DNA from: a virus
Strand: one strand, 5' to 3'
IMG/VR virus record: IMGVR_UViG_3300028091_000005
Coordinates: 19,532 to 83,531 of that record
DNA length: 64,000 nt
This document shows, piece after piece, positions 31,041-40,015 of the stretch; position 1 is the first letter of the stretch, and each line of letters starts with the position of its first letter. The notes beneath the pieces were generated by a model, which did not search any database, was not told where the DNA came from, and saw nothing but the letters and a program-made list of their open reading frames with translations. The position numbers and the translations under genes are program-made.

Positions 31041-32764
31041 TAAAAGTTTTATTTTATCATAAAGTAGCAGTATTTGCAGCTTCTTTTGATTTTGATTATT
31101 TCAGAGACGGTATACAGACTGTTTATCCATCTCTAGCCAGTGTATATCTTAAAACGCACTTGGAACTTAACAATCCAGATTTAGCTAATAAGGTAGAATG
31201 GTTATTGCCTATACAGTTTGAAAAAAACAATCAAGAACTAATAGACATAATAAACAAAGAAAAACCTGATCTATTTTGCACAGGCCATTATATTTGGAAT
31301 CACGATAGTATTATGGAACAATTAGAGGCTATTAAGCCTCATATTCCTTCACAAACTAAAATAGTTGTGGGGGGACCGCATATAGATGTTGCACAAAATC
31401 CAGATTTTTTTACAAAATATCCTTTTGTTGACTATGCTATCTATGCTTCCGGCGAAAATGCTTTTGCTGACTTAGTTAATAGTATTGTAAACGATAAAAA
31501 ATTAATAGCATTTAATGTTTCTAATCTTGCGTGGTTTGATAAGGAAAAAAATAAACAGATAGTCGCAGAATGGAAATATGTTCCACAGAATAAAACAAGT
31601 CCCTATTTGTATAATCGAGATTATTTTTCTAGAATAATAAAAGATATTTTCCAACAGGGTTACGAAGTAAGTATGCCCTACGAACTCACACGAGGCTGCC
31701 CCTACGCTTGTACTTTTTGTGACTGGAACTCAGGGTTTACTAACAAAACTACTAGACGCAAAGGCAGCTATCAGGATGAAATAGATTTATTCCAGGAACT
31801 AGGAATCAAAAATATATTATTATCAGATGCCAACGTGGGACAATACGAGGAAGATATAGATCTAGTAAAATATATTCTTGAAAAAAATACCAAGGAAAAT
31901 GCAGGTTTCAAAGTAGACGGCAATTTTGCTAAACTTAAAAAAGACAATGTGTTAAAGATGTTTCATATTATTGCTAGAATTAACACAAACAATTTTACTG
32001 AATCTACTGGACTTGGTTTTATGTTAGCAGTTCAGGATATCAATAAAGAGGTGCTTAAAAACATCGATAGACCTGATGTAGGCTGGGACGATCATTTAAA
32101 GATGGCCTACGAACTGCGAGAGTCATATCCCCAAATACAAACCAAGGTACAAGTAATTCAAGGCCTACCGGGACAAACTAAAGAAAGCTGGAGAGCTACA
32201 CTTGCAGAAATAGCTAGACATAATATTGTACTTCAGCCCTTTTTACATTCTTTGTTACCTAGCAGTCCAGCCTATATGAATCCTGAATATGCTGCTAAAT
32301 GGAAACCTACCTATAGCGATAGTATAAGATACAGTGCAGACCATAAGTACTTCCGTGGCACATTTATGTCCTCTTGTGTATCTTTTTCTGAATCAGATAT
32401 GGTAGAAATGTCGGTTATTACACAATTTTATGTTACACTTACTACCTTCAAGTTTTTATATCAATATTTAAATTTTGATTTTGAAAAAATTGTTACAGCT
32501 TTTACTAAAACCAAATATTATCACGGGTTAAGAGAAAACCTATATACTAATTGGAAAGAAAAAGACAGTTATTACTACACTGTAGATTTAGATTTAAATA
32601 ATAAAATATATTCGGCTTGTGAATATGGTTATGCTGCCAGTCACTGGGCGTTTGCAGATAGCATTACTAAACTAGTTTTGGAAAATGTTGACAAAACACA
32701 AAGAACAAACTTTTTTAAAAACGGTAGAAAAAGTAGAATTATTAAAATTCCGGAGTATGCATAA
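31037..32764 (+). CDS. B12-binding-domain radical SAM enzyme
   Basis: The 575-residue protein begins with a Rossmann-like region to about residue 160 matching cobalamin-binding-domain radical SAM proteins (KIVVGGPHIDV, YAIYASGENAF). Next comes the [4Fe-4S] motif CPYACTFC (C221, C225, C228) after ELTRG, and a TIM-barrel segment with ILLSDANVG. The C-terminal 200 residues are aromatic-rich and unassigned. Such enzymes methylate or rearrange unreactive carbons in lipids, antibiotics or peptides. The substrate here is unknown. It lies between iscU and iscA with overlaps at both ends. Confidence 0.88.
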   Translation: MIKVLFYHKVAVFAASFDFDYFRDGIQTVYPSLASVYLKTHLELNNPDLANKVEWLLPIQFEKNNQELIDIINKEKPDLFCTGHYIWNHDSIMEQLEAIKPHIPSQTKIVVGGPHIDVAQNPDFFTKYPFVDYAIYASGENAFADLVNSIVNDKKLIAFNVSNLAWFDKEKNKQIVAEWKYVPQNKTSPYLYNRDYFSRIIKDIFQQGYEVSMPYELTRGCPYACTFCDWNSGFTNKTTRRKGSYQDEIDLFQELGIKNILLSDANVGQYEEDIDLVKYILEKNTKENAGFKVDGNFAKLKKDNVLKMFHIIARINTNNFTESTGLGFMLAVQDINKEVLKNIDRPDVGWDDHLKMAYELRESYPQIQTKVQVIQGLPGQTKESWRATLAEIARHNIVLQPFLHSLLPSSPAYMNPEYAAKWKPTYSDSIRYSADHKYFRGTFMSSCVSFSESDMVEMSVITQFYVTLTTFKFLYQYLNFDFEKIVTAFTKTKYYHGLRENLYTNWKEKDSYYYTVDLDLNNKIYSACEYGYAASHWAFADSITKLVLENVDKTQRTNFFKNGRKSRIIKIPEYA

Positions 32765-33090
32765 TGGTTACACTTACAGATACAGCAGCAAAAAAAGTAA
32801 AACAGCAAATAGAAAAACGTGGTCGCGGTCAGGGAATTATGATTGGTGTAAGGACCACGGGCTGTTCCGGACTAGCCTATAAACTTGAATATGTTGATAA
32901 TGTTCCTGATTCAAATGAATGGACAACCTACGATTCTAATGGTGTAAAAGTCTGGATTAGCGGCAAAGATTTGCCTTACATCAATGGACTTACAATGGAT
33001 TACCGACGCCAAGGCCTTAATGAAGGTTTTGAGTTTGTTAATCCCAACGAACGTGATCGCTGCGGTTGCGGAGAAAGTTTCAGAGTTTAA
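32764..33090 (+). CDS. iscA: A-type Fe-S carrier (IscA/ErpA family)
   Basis: The 108 residues match IscA. Cluster-binding cysteines are C34 (TTGCSGLAYKLE) and the C-terminal C100-G-C102 (RCGCGESF). A-type carriers pass clusters from IscU to apo-enzymes. It overlaps the radical SAM gene by one base and abuts the exonuclease gene. Confidence 0.95.
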   Translation: MVTLTDTAAKKVKQQIEKRGRGQGIMIGVRTTGCSGLAYKLEYVDNVPDSNEWTTYDSNGVKVWISGKDLPYINGLTMDYRRQGLNEGFEFVNPNERDRCGCGESFRV

Positions 33091-33801
33091 ATGATTACTC
33101 AACGATACGACTATAAAACTCTTACTAGACGATTTGAGGACGGCAAGCGACACTATTGCTTGCCTGACGGCAAGGCTGTCCCCAGTGTCACTACTATTCT
33201 CGCTGCTACTACACCAGCAGAAAAAAAGCAAGTCCTGGCTGACTGGAAAGCGCGAGTAGGTGAGAAACAAGCACAGGCTATTACCACCGAAGCAGCCAGC
33301 CGTGGCACTCGTATGCACACCTATCTAGAACGTTATATACGTGATGACGATCTCGGAGAATTACCTACTAATCCCTTTGCCCAGCCCAGCTGGTTTATGG
33401 CTGCTGAAGTAATTCTTCAAGGACTAGGTAATGTTACTGAATACTGGGGTAGCGAAGTGCCAGTGTATTACAGTGGACTCTATGCCGGCACCACAGACTG
33501 TATTGGACTGTGGAAAGGTAAGCCTGCTATTATGGACTTTAAACAAACTAATAAACCCAAGAAGCGAGAATGGATAGATGATTATTTTATTCAGCTAGTC
33601 GCCTACGCAGAGGCACACAATAATACTCACGGCACTGATATAAAGTCTGGGGTTATATTGATGTGTGCTCGCCCTGAGCAATTACCTGATGGCAGTTATG
33701 CTACTCCACAGTATCAGGAGTTTGAACTGACCCCGGCTGATTATGCTTACTGGCAAGATCAGTGGCTACGTAGAGTAGAACTTTACTACCTAACTGCCTA
33801 A
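33091..33801 (+). CDS. PD-(D/E)XK exonuclease (Cas4/MGME1/RecB-like)
   Basis: The 236-residue nuclease shows the RecB-type order: GTRMHTYLERY with a metal-ligand His, YAGTTDCIGLW with the active-site Asp, IMDFKQTN with the D-x-K core, and a QLVAYAEAHN helix giving the QxxxY signature. Related phage proteins are exonucleases that act in DNA processing or recombination. No cysteine cluster is seen, so it lacks the Fe-S form of Cas4. It starts immediately after iscA. Confidence 0.85.
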   Translation: MITQRYDYKTLTRRFEDGKRHYCLPDGKAVPSVTTILAATTPAEKKQVLADWKARVGEKQAQAITTEAASRGTRMHTYLERYIRDDDLGELPTNPFAQPSWFMAAEVILQGLGNVTEYWGSEVPVYYSGLYAGTTDCIGLWKGKPAIMDFKQTNKPKKREWIDDYFIQLVAYAEAHNNTHGTDIKSGVILMCARPEQLPDGSYATPQYQEFELTPADYAYWQDQWLRRVELYYLTA

Positions 33802-33804
33802 CTG

Positions 33805-33812
33805 CTAAATAC
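33805..33812 (+). promoter_or_regulatory. Late-type box CTAAATAC
   Basis: The box overlaps the end of the exonuclease gene's trailer and lies 25 nt before the structural gene at 33830, with AGGAG between. Confidence 0.5.
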
Positions 33813-33829
33813 GAAATAGGAGCAGGTAT

Positions 33830-34534
33830 ATGGCAATTGTACAAATTTCTCAAATAAAACATCGTAGAGGCACAGGAAGCCCACCACAACTAGCCAGTGC
33901 TGAGCTAGGTTTCAGTGTAGATACACAAAGATTATATATAGGTAATGGCACCCTTGCAGAAGGTGCTCCAGTAATTGGAGTTACAGAAATTGTCACAGAG
34001 GCAAGTTTTGCCACTTTCATTGCAGAAAGTCTTTCTGGTGTTTATGAAGTTATAAAATTAACTATTCCTCCAAATAAGTACAAAAATCTTCCTTCTAGCA
34101 ACACTGATCCTGCTACTCTAGAAACTATACCTTTCGTTTTATATCCTTTGACTGAAGCTGAGCCCACTACCTACATAAGATATCAATTAAGAACAACAGG
34201 TGGTTACAGCAGGTCAGGAGTGGCTACCATAAGTTATAAAGAAAATGCTAGATCAGGTACAAATGATGCTAATCTAGATGATTATGATAGTAGTATCAAT
34301 GATGACTACATTTCCAATGGTGAACCGTCTCCATCAAGTAGCCTTTTGAACTTTAATGTTGATGTTAGAACGTTTGATGATGGTATAGAATATGCTACTA
34401 TTAGATTTGAAAATAGAAGCAGTGAAGATGTTGAATTGTACTATTATATGAATAGTATGTTTTACACGCCAGATAATTTACTTAAAACACCTGGTAATGA
34501 ATCTGGCACAGGCTACGAAGCTCAATCTTTATAA
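33830..34534 (+). CDS. Virion protein with Mtd-N-like N-terminal domain, 234 aa
   Basis: Residues 5-45 (QISQIKHRRGTGSPPQLASAELGFSVDTQ..., with RLYIGNG) match the N-terminal fold found in major tropism determinant and many tail-fibre proteins, used to plug adhesins onto the tail. The C-terminal part is beta-rich and acidic. It is preceded by a late-type promoter box. The probable role is a tail or fibre attachment protein. Confidence 0.75.
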   Translation: MAIVQISQIKHRRGTGSPPQLASAELGFSVDTQRLYIGNGTLAEGAPVIGVTEIVTEASFATFIAESLSGVYEVIKLTIPPNKYKNLPSSNTDPATLETIPFVLYPLTEAEPTTYIRYQLRTTGGYSRSGVATISYKENARSGTNDANLDDYDSSINDDYISNGEPSPSSSLLNFNVDVRTFDDGIEYATIRFENRSSEDVELYYYMNSMFYTPDNLLKTPGNESGTGYEAQSL

Positions 34535-34556
34535 TTATTAAAAAACTCCTTACTCG

Positions 34557-35009
34557 ATGTGGAATTTGAAGCCCGACGAGAGACTTCGCTTTTGGCAAAG
34601 TTTCAGATCTAGAATATCAAGTTTAGACAAGGAACAGGCCATCAAGGAAATCTCTCACCTTTGGAGTTATTGTCCTTTTGTTAAGTACTACCTTACCACA
34701 GATAATGTCAAAAATTGGCCTGATCCCTGGGAATTAATTTATGATAATGAGTACTGTAATCTTGCAATAGCTCTAGGAATAGTGTATACTTATTACCTAA
34801 GCGACCACGGCCAGAACAGTATGATAGATATCAGAATTTTTAAAAATAGATCTAGCGGAGAGCAATTTAACACCGTGTTCATTGATGATGGAAAATATGT
34901 GCTTAATTTAGTTCACGACACTGTAGTAAATAAAAAACACATCGAATCAGACCTACAGCTTGTCAGAACTATCGACTCTGCCGAGCTAGAGCTTAAACAT
35001 ATAATATAA
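34557..35009 (+). CDS. Hypothetical protein, 150 aa
   Basis: A 150-residue protein rich in Trp, Tyr and acidic residues, with WPDPWELIYDNEYCNLAIALG in the centre (a Cys after a Trp-rich loop, loosely recalling transglutaminase-like cores) and a beta-rich C-terminal half. No family can be assigned. It precedes NrdA by 19 bases. Confidence 0.65.
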   Translation: MWNLKPDERLRFWQSFRSRISSLDKEQAIKEISHLWSYCPFVKYYLTTDNVKNWPDPWELIYDNEYCNLAIALGIVYTYYLSDHGQNSMIDIRIFKNRSSGEQFNTVFIDDGKYVLNLVHDTVVNKKHIESDLQLVRTIDSAELELKHII

Positions 35010-35028
35010 TAAAAACTGGACTCAAATT

Positions 35029-37347
35029 ATGCAAATTCAAGTAACAAAAAGAGATGGAACTAAAGAACCCCTAATGTTAGAAAAATGGCAGACACAGATT
35101 GCCAAGGTCTGTAGTGGCACTGCTGATGTCAGCCAATCAATGATCGAAATTACAGCACAGCCTCATTTTTACGACGGCATCACTACACGTGAGATAGATG
35201 AAATTACTCTACGTGCCATAGTAAATCTTATTGATGTAGAAAATAATCCTGACCTAGGTCACGTAAACTATCAATACGTGGCGGGTAAACAGCGCCTTAG
35301 TATGTTGCGCAAGGATGTCTATGGCCAATATACTGTGCCCAGGCTATACGAAATTATAAAAAAGAATGTAGCAGTGGGACTTTATACTCCTGAACTTCTT
35401 GAGTGGTACACTGAAGAAGAATGGAACAAGATGGACGAGTTTATCGACCATAACAAAGACGAGCAATACAGTTATGCTGCCATTGAACAGCTAATAGAAA
35501 AATATCTGGTGCGTAATCGCAGCACCAAGGAAATTTACGAAACGCCACAGGTTAGATATATGGTGGCAGCCGCCACGGTCTTTCATAAAGAAGAACCGCA
35601 GACTGCTCGTATGCGTTACATTAAGGAATATTATAATGCTGCTAGTGATGGTCTTTTTACTCTTGCTACTCCTGTCCTTGCTGGTCTTGGCACTCCGACT
35701 AAACAATTTTCTAGTTGCGTTCTTATTAGGTCTGATGATGATTTGGACAGTATATTCGCTAGCGGCGAGATGATGGCCAAGTATGCCAGCAAACGTGCAG
35801 GCATCGGCTTGGAGATAGGACGTCTACGTCCACTAGGTAGTCCCATACGTGGTGGCGAAATTATGCATACAGGAATGATTCCATTCCTTAAAAAGTGGTT
35901 CGGTGATCTACGTAGTTGCTCACAGGGAGGTATTCGTAATGCTAGTGCTACTGTTTTCTATCCTATTTGGCATCATCAGTTTGATGATCTTATTGTGCTT
36001 AAAAATAATCAGGGTACAGATGAGACAAGGGTCCGTCATATGGACTATGGAGTGGTTCTCAGTGCGTTCTTCTGGCGCAGATTTAAAAACAGAGAAAACA
36101 TTACCTTCTTTGACCCCAACGAAGTTCCCGATCTCTACGAAGCCTTCTACCGGAATACACCACTGTTTGAAGAACTATATGTAAAATATGAACAAAGAAA
36201 AGATCTACGTAAAAAAGTAATGAGTGCGGAGGAAGTTTTCCGTGGTGGTATTTTAAAAGAACGCACTGACACAGGACGTATCTATCTAGTGTTCATTGAC
36301 AACGTAATGAACCAAGGACCTTTTGATCCTGAATATCATACAATTTATCAGAGTAACCTTTGCTGTGAAATTCTATTGCCAACCAAACCCTTTAAACGTC
36401 TGGATGACGTAGAGGGAAGAATTGCACTTTGTACTCTTGGTAGTATTAACTGGGGAGCCTTCCGTCATCCCGAGGATATGCGTCGTGCTTGCCGTATTCT
36501 ACAACGCAGCCTGTGTAATATATTAGATTACCAAGACTTTTTAAGCATACAAAGTAAACTAAGCAATGACGAAATACAACCACTGGGAATCGGGGTAACT
36601 AATCTTGGTTTTTGGCACGCCAAACGTGGACACAAGTATGGCGAGAAAGATGCTCTAGCTGAAGTCAAGAGTTGGATGGAGCATCAGGCTTACTATCTAA
36701 CAGAAGCTACAGTGGAACTGGCCAAGGAACGAGGTAAGTGTCTAGACAGTGACCGCACAAGATATGGGCAAGGAAATTTTCCCTGGGAATTTCGTGCAGC
36801 TGGAGTCAACGAGTTAGCTGACTTTACGCCTGAACTAGATTGGGAACCTTTACGCGAGGAGATGAAACAGTATGGTGTACGAAATGCTACTCTTATGGCT
36901 ATCGCTCCAGTTGAGTCTAGTAGTGTTGTTATTAATAGTACAAATGGCATTGAAATGCCTATGAGTTTAATCAGCACGAAAGAGTCCAAGGCAGGTAGTT
37001 TTACACAGGTTGTTCCTGATTATCATAAGTTAAAATCAAAATATCAACTTATGTGGGAACAGCAAGATTGTGTGGGTTATCTTAAAACTGCGGCAGTACT
37101 TCAGGCTTATGTGGATCAAAGTATTAGCACTAATACTTTTTATAATCCTGCAAATTACCCGGATAGAAAAGTACCTACTACGTTAATTGCAAAAAATCTA
37201 ATGTTAGCACATCACTGGGGTATCAAGACTTTCTACTACAGTTTGATTAACAAACAGGGAAGCAAAGTGGAAGAAACTCCACAACCTAGTTCCTTAGAAA
37301 ATGTTAATTTTGATGAACTAGAAGATTGCGAAGCCTGTAAACTTTAA
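35029..37347 (+). CDS. nrdA: Ribonucleoside-diphosphate reductase alpha subunit (class I NrdA)
   Basis: The 772-residue length is close to bacterial NrdA. The N-terminal ATP-cone begins VTKRDGTKEPLMLEKW. The catalytic domain has TPVLAGLGTPTKQFSSCVL (first active-site Cys), NLCCEILLPTKP (radical Cys region), and the IAPVESSSVVINSTNGIEMP segment. The C-terminus ENVNFDELEDCEACKL has the C-x2-C pair that relays reducing power from glutaredoxin. It makes dNDPs with NrdB (38045) and Grx (39156). An SGNH-like gene separates nrdA from nrdB. Confidence 0.97.
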   Translation: MQIQVTKRDGTKEPLMLEKWQTQIAKVCSGTADVSQSMIEITAQPHFYDGITTREIDEITLRAIVNLIDVENNPDLGHVNYQYVAGKQRLSMLRKDVYGQYTVPRLYEIIKKNVAVGLYTPELLEWYTEEEWNKMDEFIDHNKDEQYSYAAIEQLIEKYLVRNRSTKEIYETPQVRYMVAAATVFHKEEPQTARMRYIKEYYNAASDGLFTLATPVLAGLGTPTKQFSSCVLIRSDDDLDSIFASGEMMAKYASKRAGIGLEIGRLRPLGSPIRGGEIMHTGMIPFLKKWFGDLRSCSQGGIRNASATVFYPIWHHQFDDLIVLKNNQGTDETRVRHMDYGVVLSAFFWRRFKNRENITFFDPNEVPDLYEAFYRNTPLFEELYVKYEQRKDLRKKVMSAEEVFRGGILKERTDTGRIYLVFIDNVMNQGPFDPEYHTIYQSNLCCEILLPTKPFKRLDDVEGRIALCTLGSINWGAFRHPEDMRRACRILQRSLCNILDYQDFLSIQSKLSNDEIQPLGIGVTNLGFWHAKRGHKYGEKDALAEVKSWMEHQAYYLTEATVELAKERGKCLDSDRTRYGQGNFPWEFRAAGVNELADFTPELDWEPLREEMKQYGVRNATLMAIAPVESSSVVINSTNGIEMPMSLISTKESKAGSFTQVVPDYHKLKSKYQLMWEQQDCVGYLKTAAVLQAYVDQSISTNTFYNPANYPDRKVPTTLIAKNLMLAHHWGIKTFYYSLINKQGSKVEETPQPSSLENVNFDELEDCEACKL

Positions 37348-37348
37348 T

Positions 37349-38044
37349 ATGCCAACGTCAATCGGTTTTTTTGGTGACAGTTTTTGCTATAGTCACAGTC
37401 CCAATAGTTACCTGGGTATGATAGTGGATAGGCTGGGTTTAAATCTTGTACATACAGGAAAAGCTGGATCTTCTATAGAAGATGCCATATTAATGCAGTT
37501 TAACAAATTTGCCAAGGTCAACAAGATTCCTGATATTTGCGTGTTTGTCTGGACAGACTCGCATAGACTTTATAATTACAAAGTAAGAAATCTTACATTG
37601 GGTTCACTTGATAAAAATGATGATCCTGAAATAACACAGGCAGCAAAAACATATTATAGATGTTTATTTGATGATGAAGCTCATATACTAAGACATAATG
37701 CAACAGTTTATTATTTTAATCAGGTTTTGTTAAATAGATATCCTGACAAAAAAATAATAAATCTCTGGAGTTTTGGGGAAGTAAATGAAGCAAAAGATAC
37801 AGAAAAAGAAACATTTCGCATCGATAATGTTAGTTATCCCTTTAGGTTTACCCGGGGTGTTGAAATAAGACCTGCTCTAGCAACATTGTCCTTCAATGAA
37901 AGTGATGTGCCACAGGATATGAGCAAGGACTTTAGACCCAATCACCTGGGAGAACTTAAAACAAATATTATAATCGCAAACGCACTATATGACGCTATAA
38001 CAGAATATCAAGATGGAAAACTAATAGAAATTAAGGAGCAATAG
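37349..38044 (+). CDS. SGNH/GDSL-hydrolase-like protein, 231 aa
   Basis: The opening GFFGDSFCYS is a block I GDS motif with the nucleophilic serine. AGSSIEDA resembles the block II glycine region, and RPNHLGELKTN near the C-terminus supplies a histidine where the catalytic His is expected. Block III Asn is not clear. The family hydrolyses esters or acyl groups on sugars and lipids. It is inserted between nrdA and nrdB. It ends in TAG immediately before, and in frame with, the NrdB start, so amber readthrough would fuse the two. Confidence 0.6.
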   Translation: MPTSIGFFGDSFCYSHSPNSYLGMIVDRLGLNLVHTGKAGSSIEDAILMQFNKFAKVNKIPDICVFVWTDSHRLYNYKVRNLTLGSLDKNDDPEITQAAKTYYRCLFDDEAHILRHNATVYYFNQVLLNRYPDKKIINLWSFGEVNEAKDTEKETFRIDNVSYPFRFTRGVEIRPALATLSFNESDVPQDMSKDFRPNHLGELKTNIIIANALYDAITEYQDGKLIEIKEQ

Positions 38045-39145
38045 ATGAGTAAACAACAATACAATTTAAAATCTAAAACAGATTACCTAACAAGAAAAAT
38101 GTTTCTTGACCCCGAGGGACCAGTTACTATACAACGTTTCGAAGAAGTAAAGTATAAAAAAATAGCAGACTTTGAAACTACTGCACGTGGTTTTTTCTGG
38201 GTACCAGAGGAAATAAGTTTAACCAAGGATGCGAATGATTTTAAGGAAGCTTCTGATGCAGTTAAACATATCTTTACCAGCAACCTGTTGCGACAAACAG
38301 CACTGGACAGTCTGCAAGGTCGTGGCCCCAGCCAAATCTTTACTCCGGTCGTAAGCCTGCCAGAACTAGAAGCACTGGTCTACAACTGGACGTTCTTTGA
38401 GACTAACATCCACAGTCGCAGCTACAGTCATATTATTCGCAACATCTACAATGTGCCAAAAGAAGTGTTTAACACTATTCACGACACTGCAGAAATAGTT
38501 GATATGGCCAGCAGCATAGGAAAATATTATGACAAGCTACATCAAATGAACTGTGCTAAAGAAGCAGGCTTTGCTGTAGACGAATTTGATCATATACGTG
38601 CAATTTGGCTAGCCCTAAATGCTAGTTATGGCCTAGAAGCTTTTCGCTTTATGGTGTCATTTGCTACAAGTCTTGCAATGGTAGAGAACAAGATTTTTAT
38701 TGGCAACGGTAACATTATCAGTTTAATCCTACAGGACGAACTACTACACAAAGGTTGGACGGCTTGGTTAATCAACCAAGTAGTCAAAGAAGATCCACGT
38801 TTTGCAAGAGCCAAGGCAGAGTGCGAAGCAGAAGTCTATCAAATGTATCTGGAAGTAATACAGGAAGAAAAGGCCTGGGCCGACTACTTATTCAAGAAAG
38901 GTCCAGTAATTGGTTTGAACGCCAATATTCTCAAAGACTTTGTAGATTATACAGCTTTAATTTCTCTCAAGGAGATAGGCATTAAATATACTGAGTCCGC
39001 TCCTAAAAACACACCTATACCCTGGTTTAACAAGCACGTGAGCACTGATAAAAAACAAACTGCACTGCAAGAATCAGAATCAACAAACTATGTTATTGGT
39101 GTTATGAGTGACAAATTAGAATACGAAGAACTACCAGATATTTAA
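38045..39145 (+). CDS. nrdB: Ribonucleoside-diphosphate reductase beta subunit (class I NrdB)
   Basis: The 366-residue protein aligns along NrdB. LDSLQGRG carries the first metal Asp. FFETNIHSRSYSHII carries Glu, His and the radical Tyr, LEAFRFMVSF the next Glu, and LQDELLHKGW the last Glu and His. Compared with the usual E-T-I-H, there is one extra residue (E-T-N-I-H), so Glu-His spacing is four instead of three. The di-metal cofactor and tyrosyl radical start catalysis in NrdA. An AAGGAG site precedes the ATG. Confidence 0.95.
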   Translation: MSKQQYNLKSKTDYLTRKMFLDPEGPVTIQRFEEVKYKKIADFETTARGFFWVPEEISLTKDANDFKEASDAVKHIFTSNLLRQTALDSLQGRGPSQIFTPVVSLPELEALVYNWTFFETNIHSRSYSHIIRNIYNVPKEVFNTIHDTAEIVDMASSIGKYYDKLHQMNCAKEAGFAVDEFDHIRAIWLALNASYGLEAFRFMVSFATSLAMVENKIFIGNGNIISLILQDELLHKGWTAWLINQVVKEDPRFARAKAECEAEVYQMYLEVIQEEKAWADYLFKKGPVIGLNANILKDFVDYTALISLKEIGIKYTESAPKNTPIPWFNKHVSTDKKQTALQESESTNYVIGVMSDKLEYEELPDI

Positions 39146-39155
39146 AAGGAAAGAT

Positions 39156-39410
39156 ATGTTAACAGTATACAGCAAGGCAGCCTGCCCTTTTTGCGATCAG
39201 GCTAAACATCTACTTAAAAAATACGGAATAGCTTTTGAAGAAGTGCGTGTGGATCTAGATCCCGCTGCTAGGCAATTTATTATGGAGGCTGGGCATAGAA
39301 CTGTGCCACAAATCTATAAAGATGGCAAGTTATTTGTGGAAGGTGGCTATCAGGGCCTATCGAAATTAAATGAAGATCAAATCTGGGAGCGAGTAAATGC
39401 TGTTATCTAA
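39156..39410 (+). CDS. grx: Glutaredoxin
   Basis: The 84-residue protein has the redox motif C-P-F-C (C10, C13), the cis-Pro loop RTVPQIY and the GGY glutathione-binding element, all standard for class I glutaredoxins. It probably reduces the C-terminal cysteines of the phage NrdA. It may also serve cluster transfer or the Fe-S enzymes encoded nearby. It overlaps the next gene by 14 bases. Confidence 0.95.
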   Translation: MLTVYSKAACPFCDQAKHLLKKYGIAFEEVRVDLDPAARQFIMEAGHRTVPQIYKDGKLFVEGGYQGLSKLNEDQIWERVNAVI

Positions 39411-39708
39411 AGGGTATAGTGCTGGAGATATTGTAAGTTTTAAGTTAGTTAATGGTGACGAAATAGTAGCCAAGATTACAGAAGTAACTGGCGCTGGCTG
39501 GAAAATTAGTCGTCCCTGTACTGTAATTCCCAGCGCACAGGGTATGGCTCTGATGCAAAGCCTGTTTTCTACAGAACTAAATACTGACATAGAACTACGA
39601 GCAGATCACGTAATGATGCACTCGGAATCAGCAAAACAAGTTCAAGATTATTATTTAACTACCACTACTGGTATACAGACTGTGAGCAAGGGTAGTATAG
39701 TAGCCTAG
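39397..39708 (+). CDS. Small SH3/Sm-like beta-barrel protein, 103 aa
   Basis: Residues 8-45 (YSAGDIVSFKLVNGDEIVAK followed by a second strand pair) look like an Sm/SH3-like barrel, and the rest is helical and polar. Such small barrel proteins may bind RNA or stabilise tail parts; the following PAAR gene favours a tail role. It starts within the glutaredoxin gene and ends in TAG. Confidence 0.5.
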   Translation: MLLSKGYSAGDIVSFKLVNGDEIVAKITEVTGAGWKISRPCTVIPSAQGMALMQSLFSTELNTDIELRADHVMMHSESAKQVQDYYLTTTTGIQTVSKGSIVA

Positions 39709-39716
39709 GAAACTCA

Positions 39717-40013
39717 ATGCCAGGAATAGCAAGACAAGGTGATATTGTGGGACCTGGGGGCATTTTAACTGCCCCCCTTAGCCCTGATACAAATATAAAT
39801 GGTAGGCCTGCGGTACTGCATCGTGTGGTCTATAGCCCACACGCCTGTTGTGGTAATCCTGGTTGTGGTATACATTGCAATGGCACGGTGCCAGGTGCAA
39901 AAAGTGATGCGGCTAGGGTATACGTAAACGGAGTACCTTTTGTTTTATTAACAGATGTTGCAGATTGTGGTCACACTGTGGTTACAGCTAGCGATAATGT
40001 TATAATAGGTTAA
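39717..40013 (+). CDS. PAAR-domain tail spike tip protein
   Basis: The 98-residue protein has PAAR-type repeats: RQGDIVGPGGIL at the start, INGRPAVLHRV, VYVNGVPFVLLTD and SDNVIIG at the end. PAAR proteins cap the central spike of contractile tails with a metal-stabilised cone that pierces the cell envelope. Here the metal site appears cysteine-rich (H42, C44, C45, C50, H53, C54 and C84). Its neighbours are large structural genes, as expected for a baseplate hub region. Confidence 0.9.
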   Translation: MPGIARQGDIVGPGGILTAPLSPDTNINGRPAVLHRVVYSPHACCGNPGCGIHCNGTVPGAKSDAARVYVNGVPFVLLTDVADCGHTVVTASDNVIIG

Positions 40014-40015
40014 TT

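Noticed and set aside
35029-39145. Inteins or introns in nrdA/nrdB, common in phages
   Set aside because: Both proteins are continuous with family-typical lengths and no splice-like blocks were seen.
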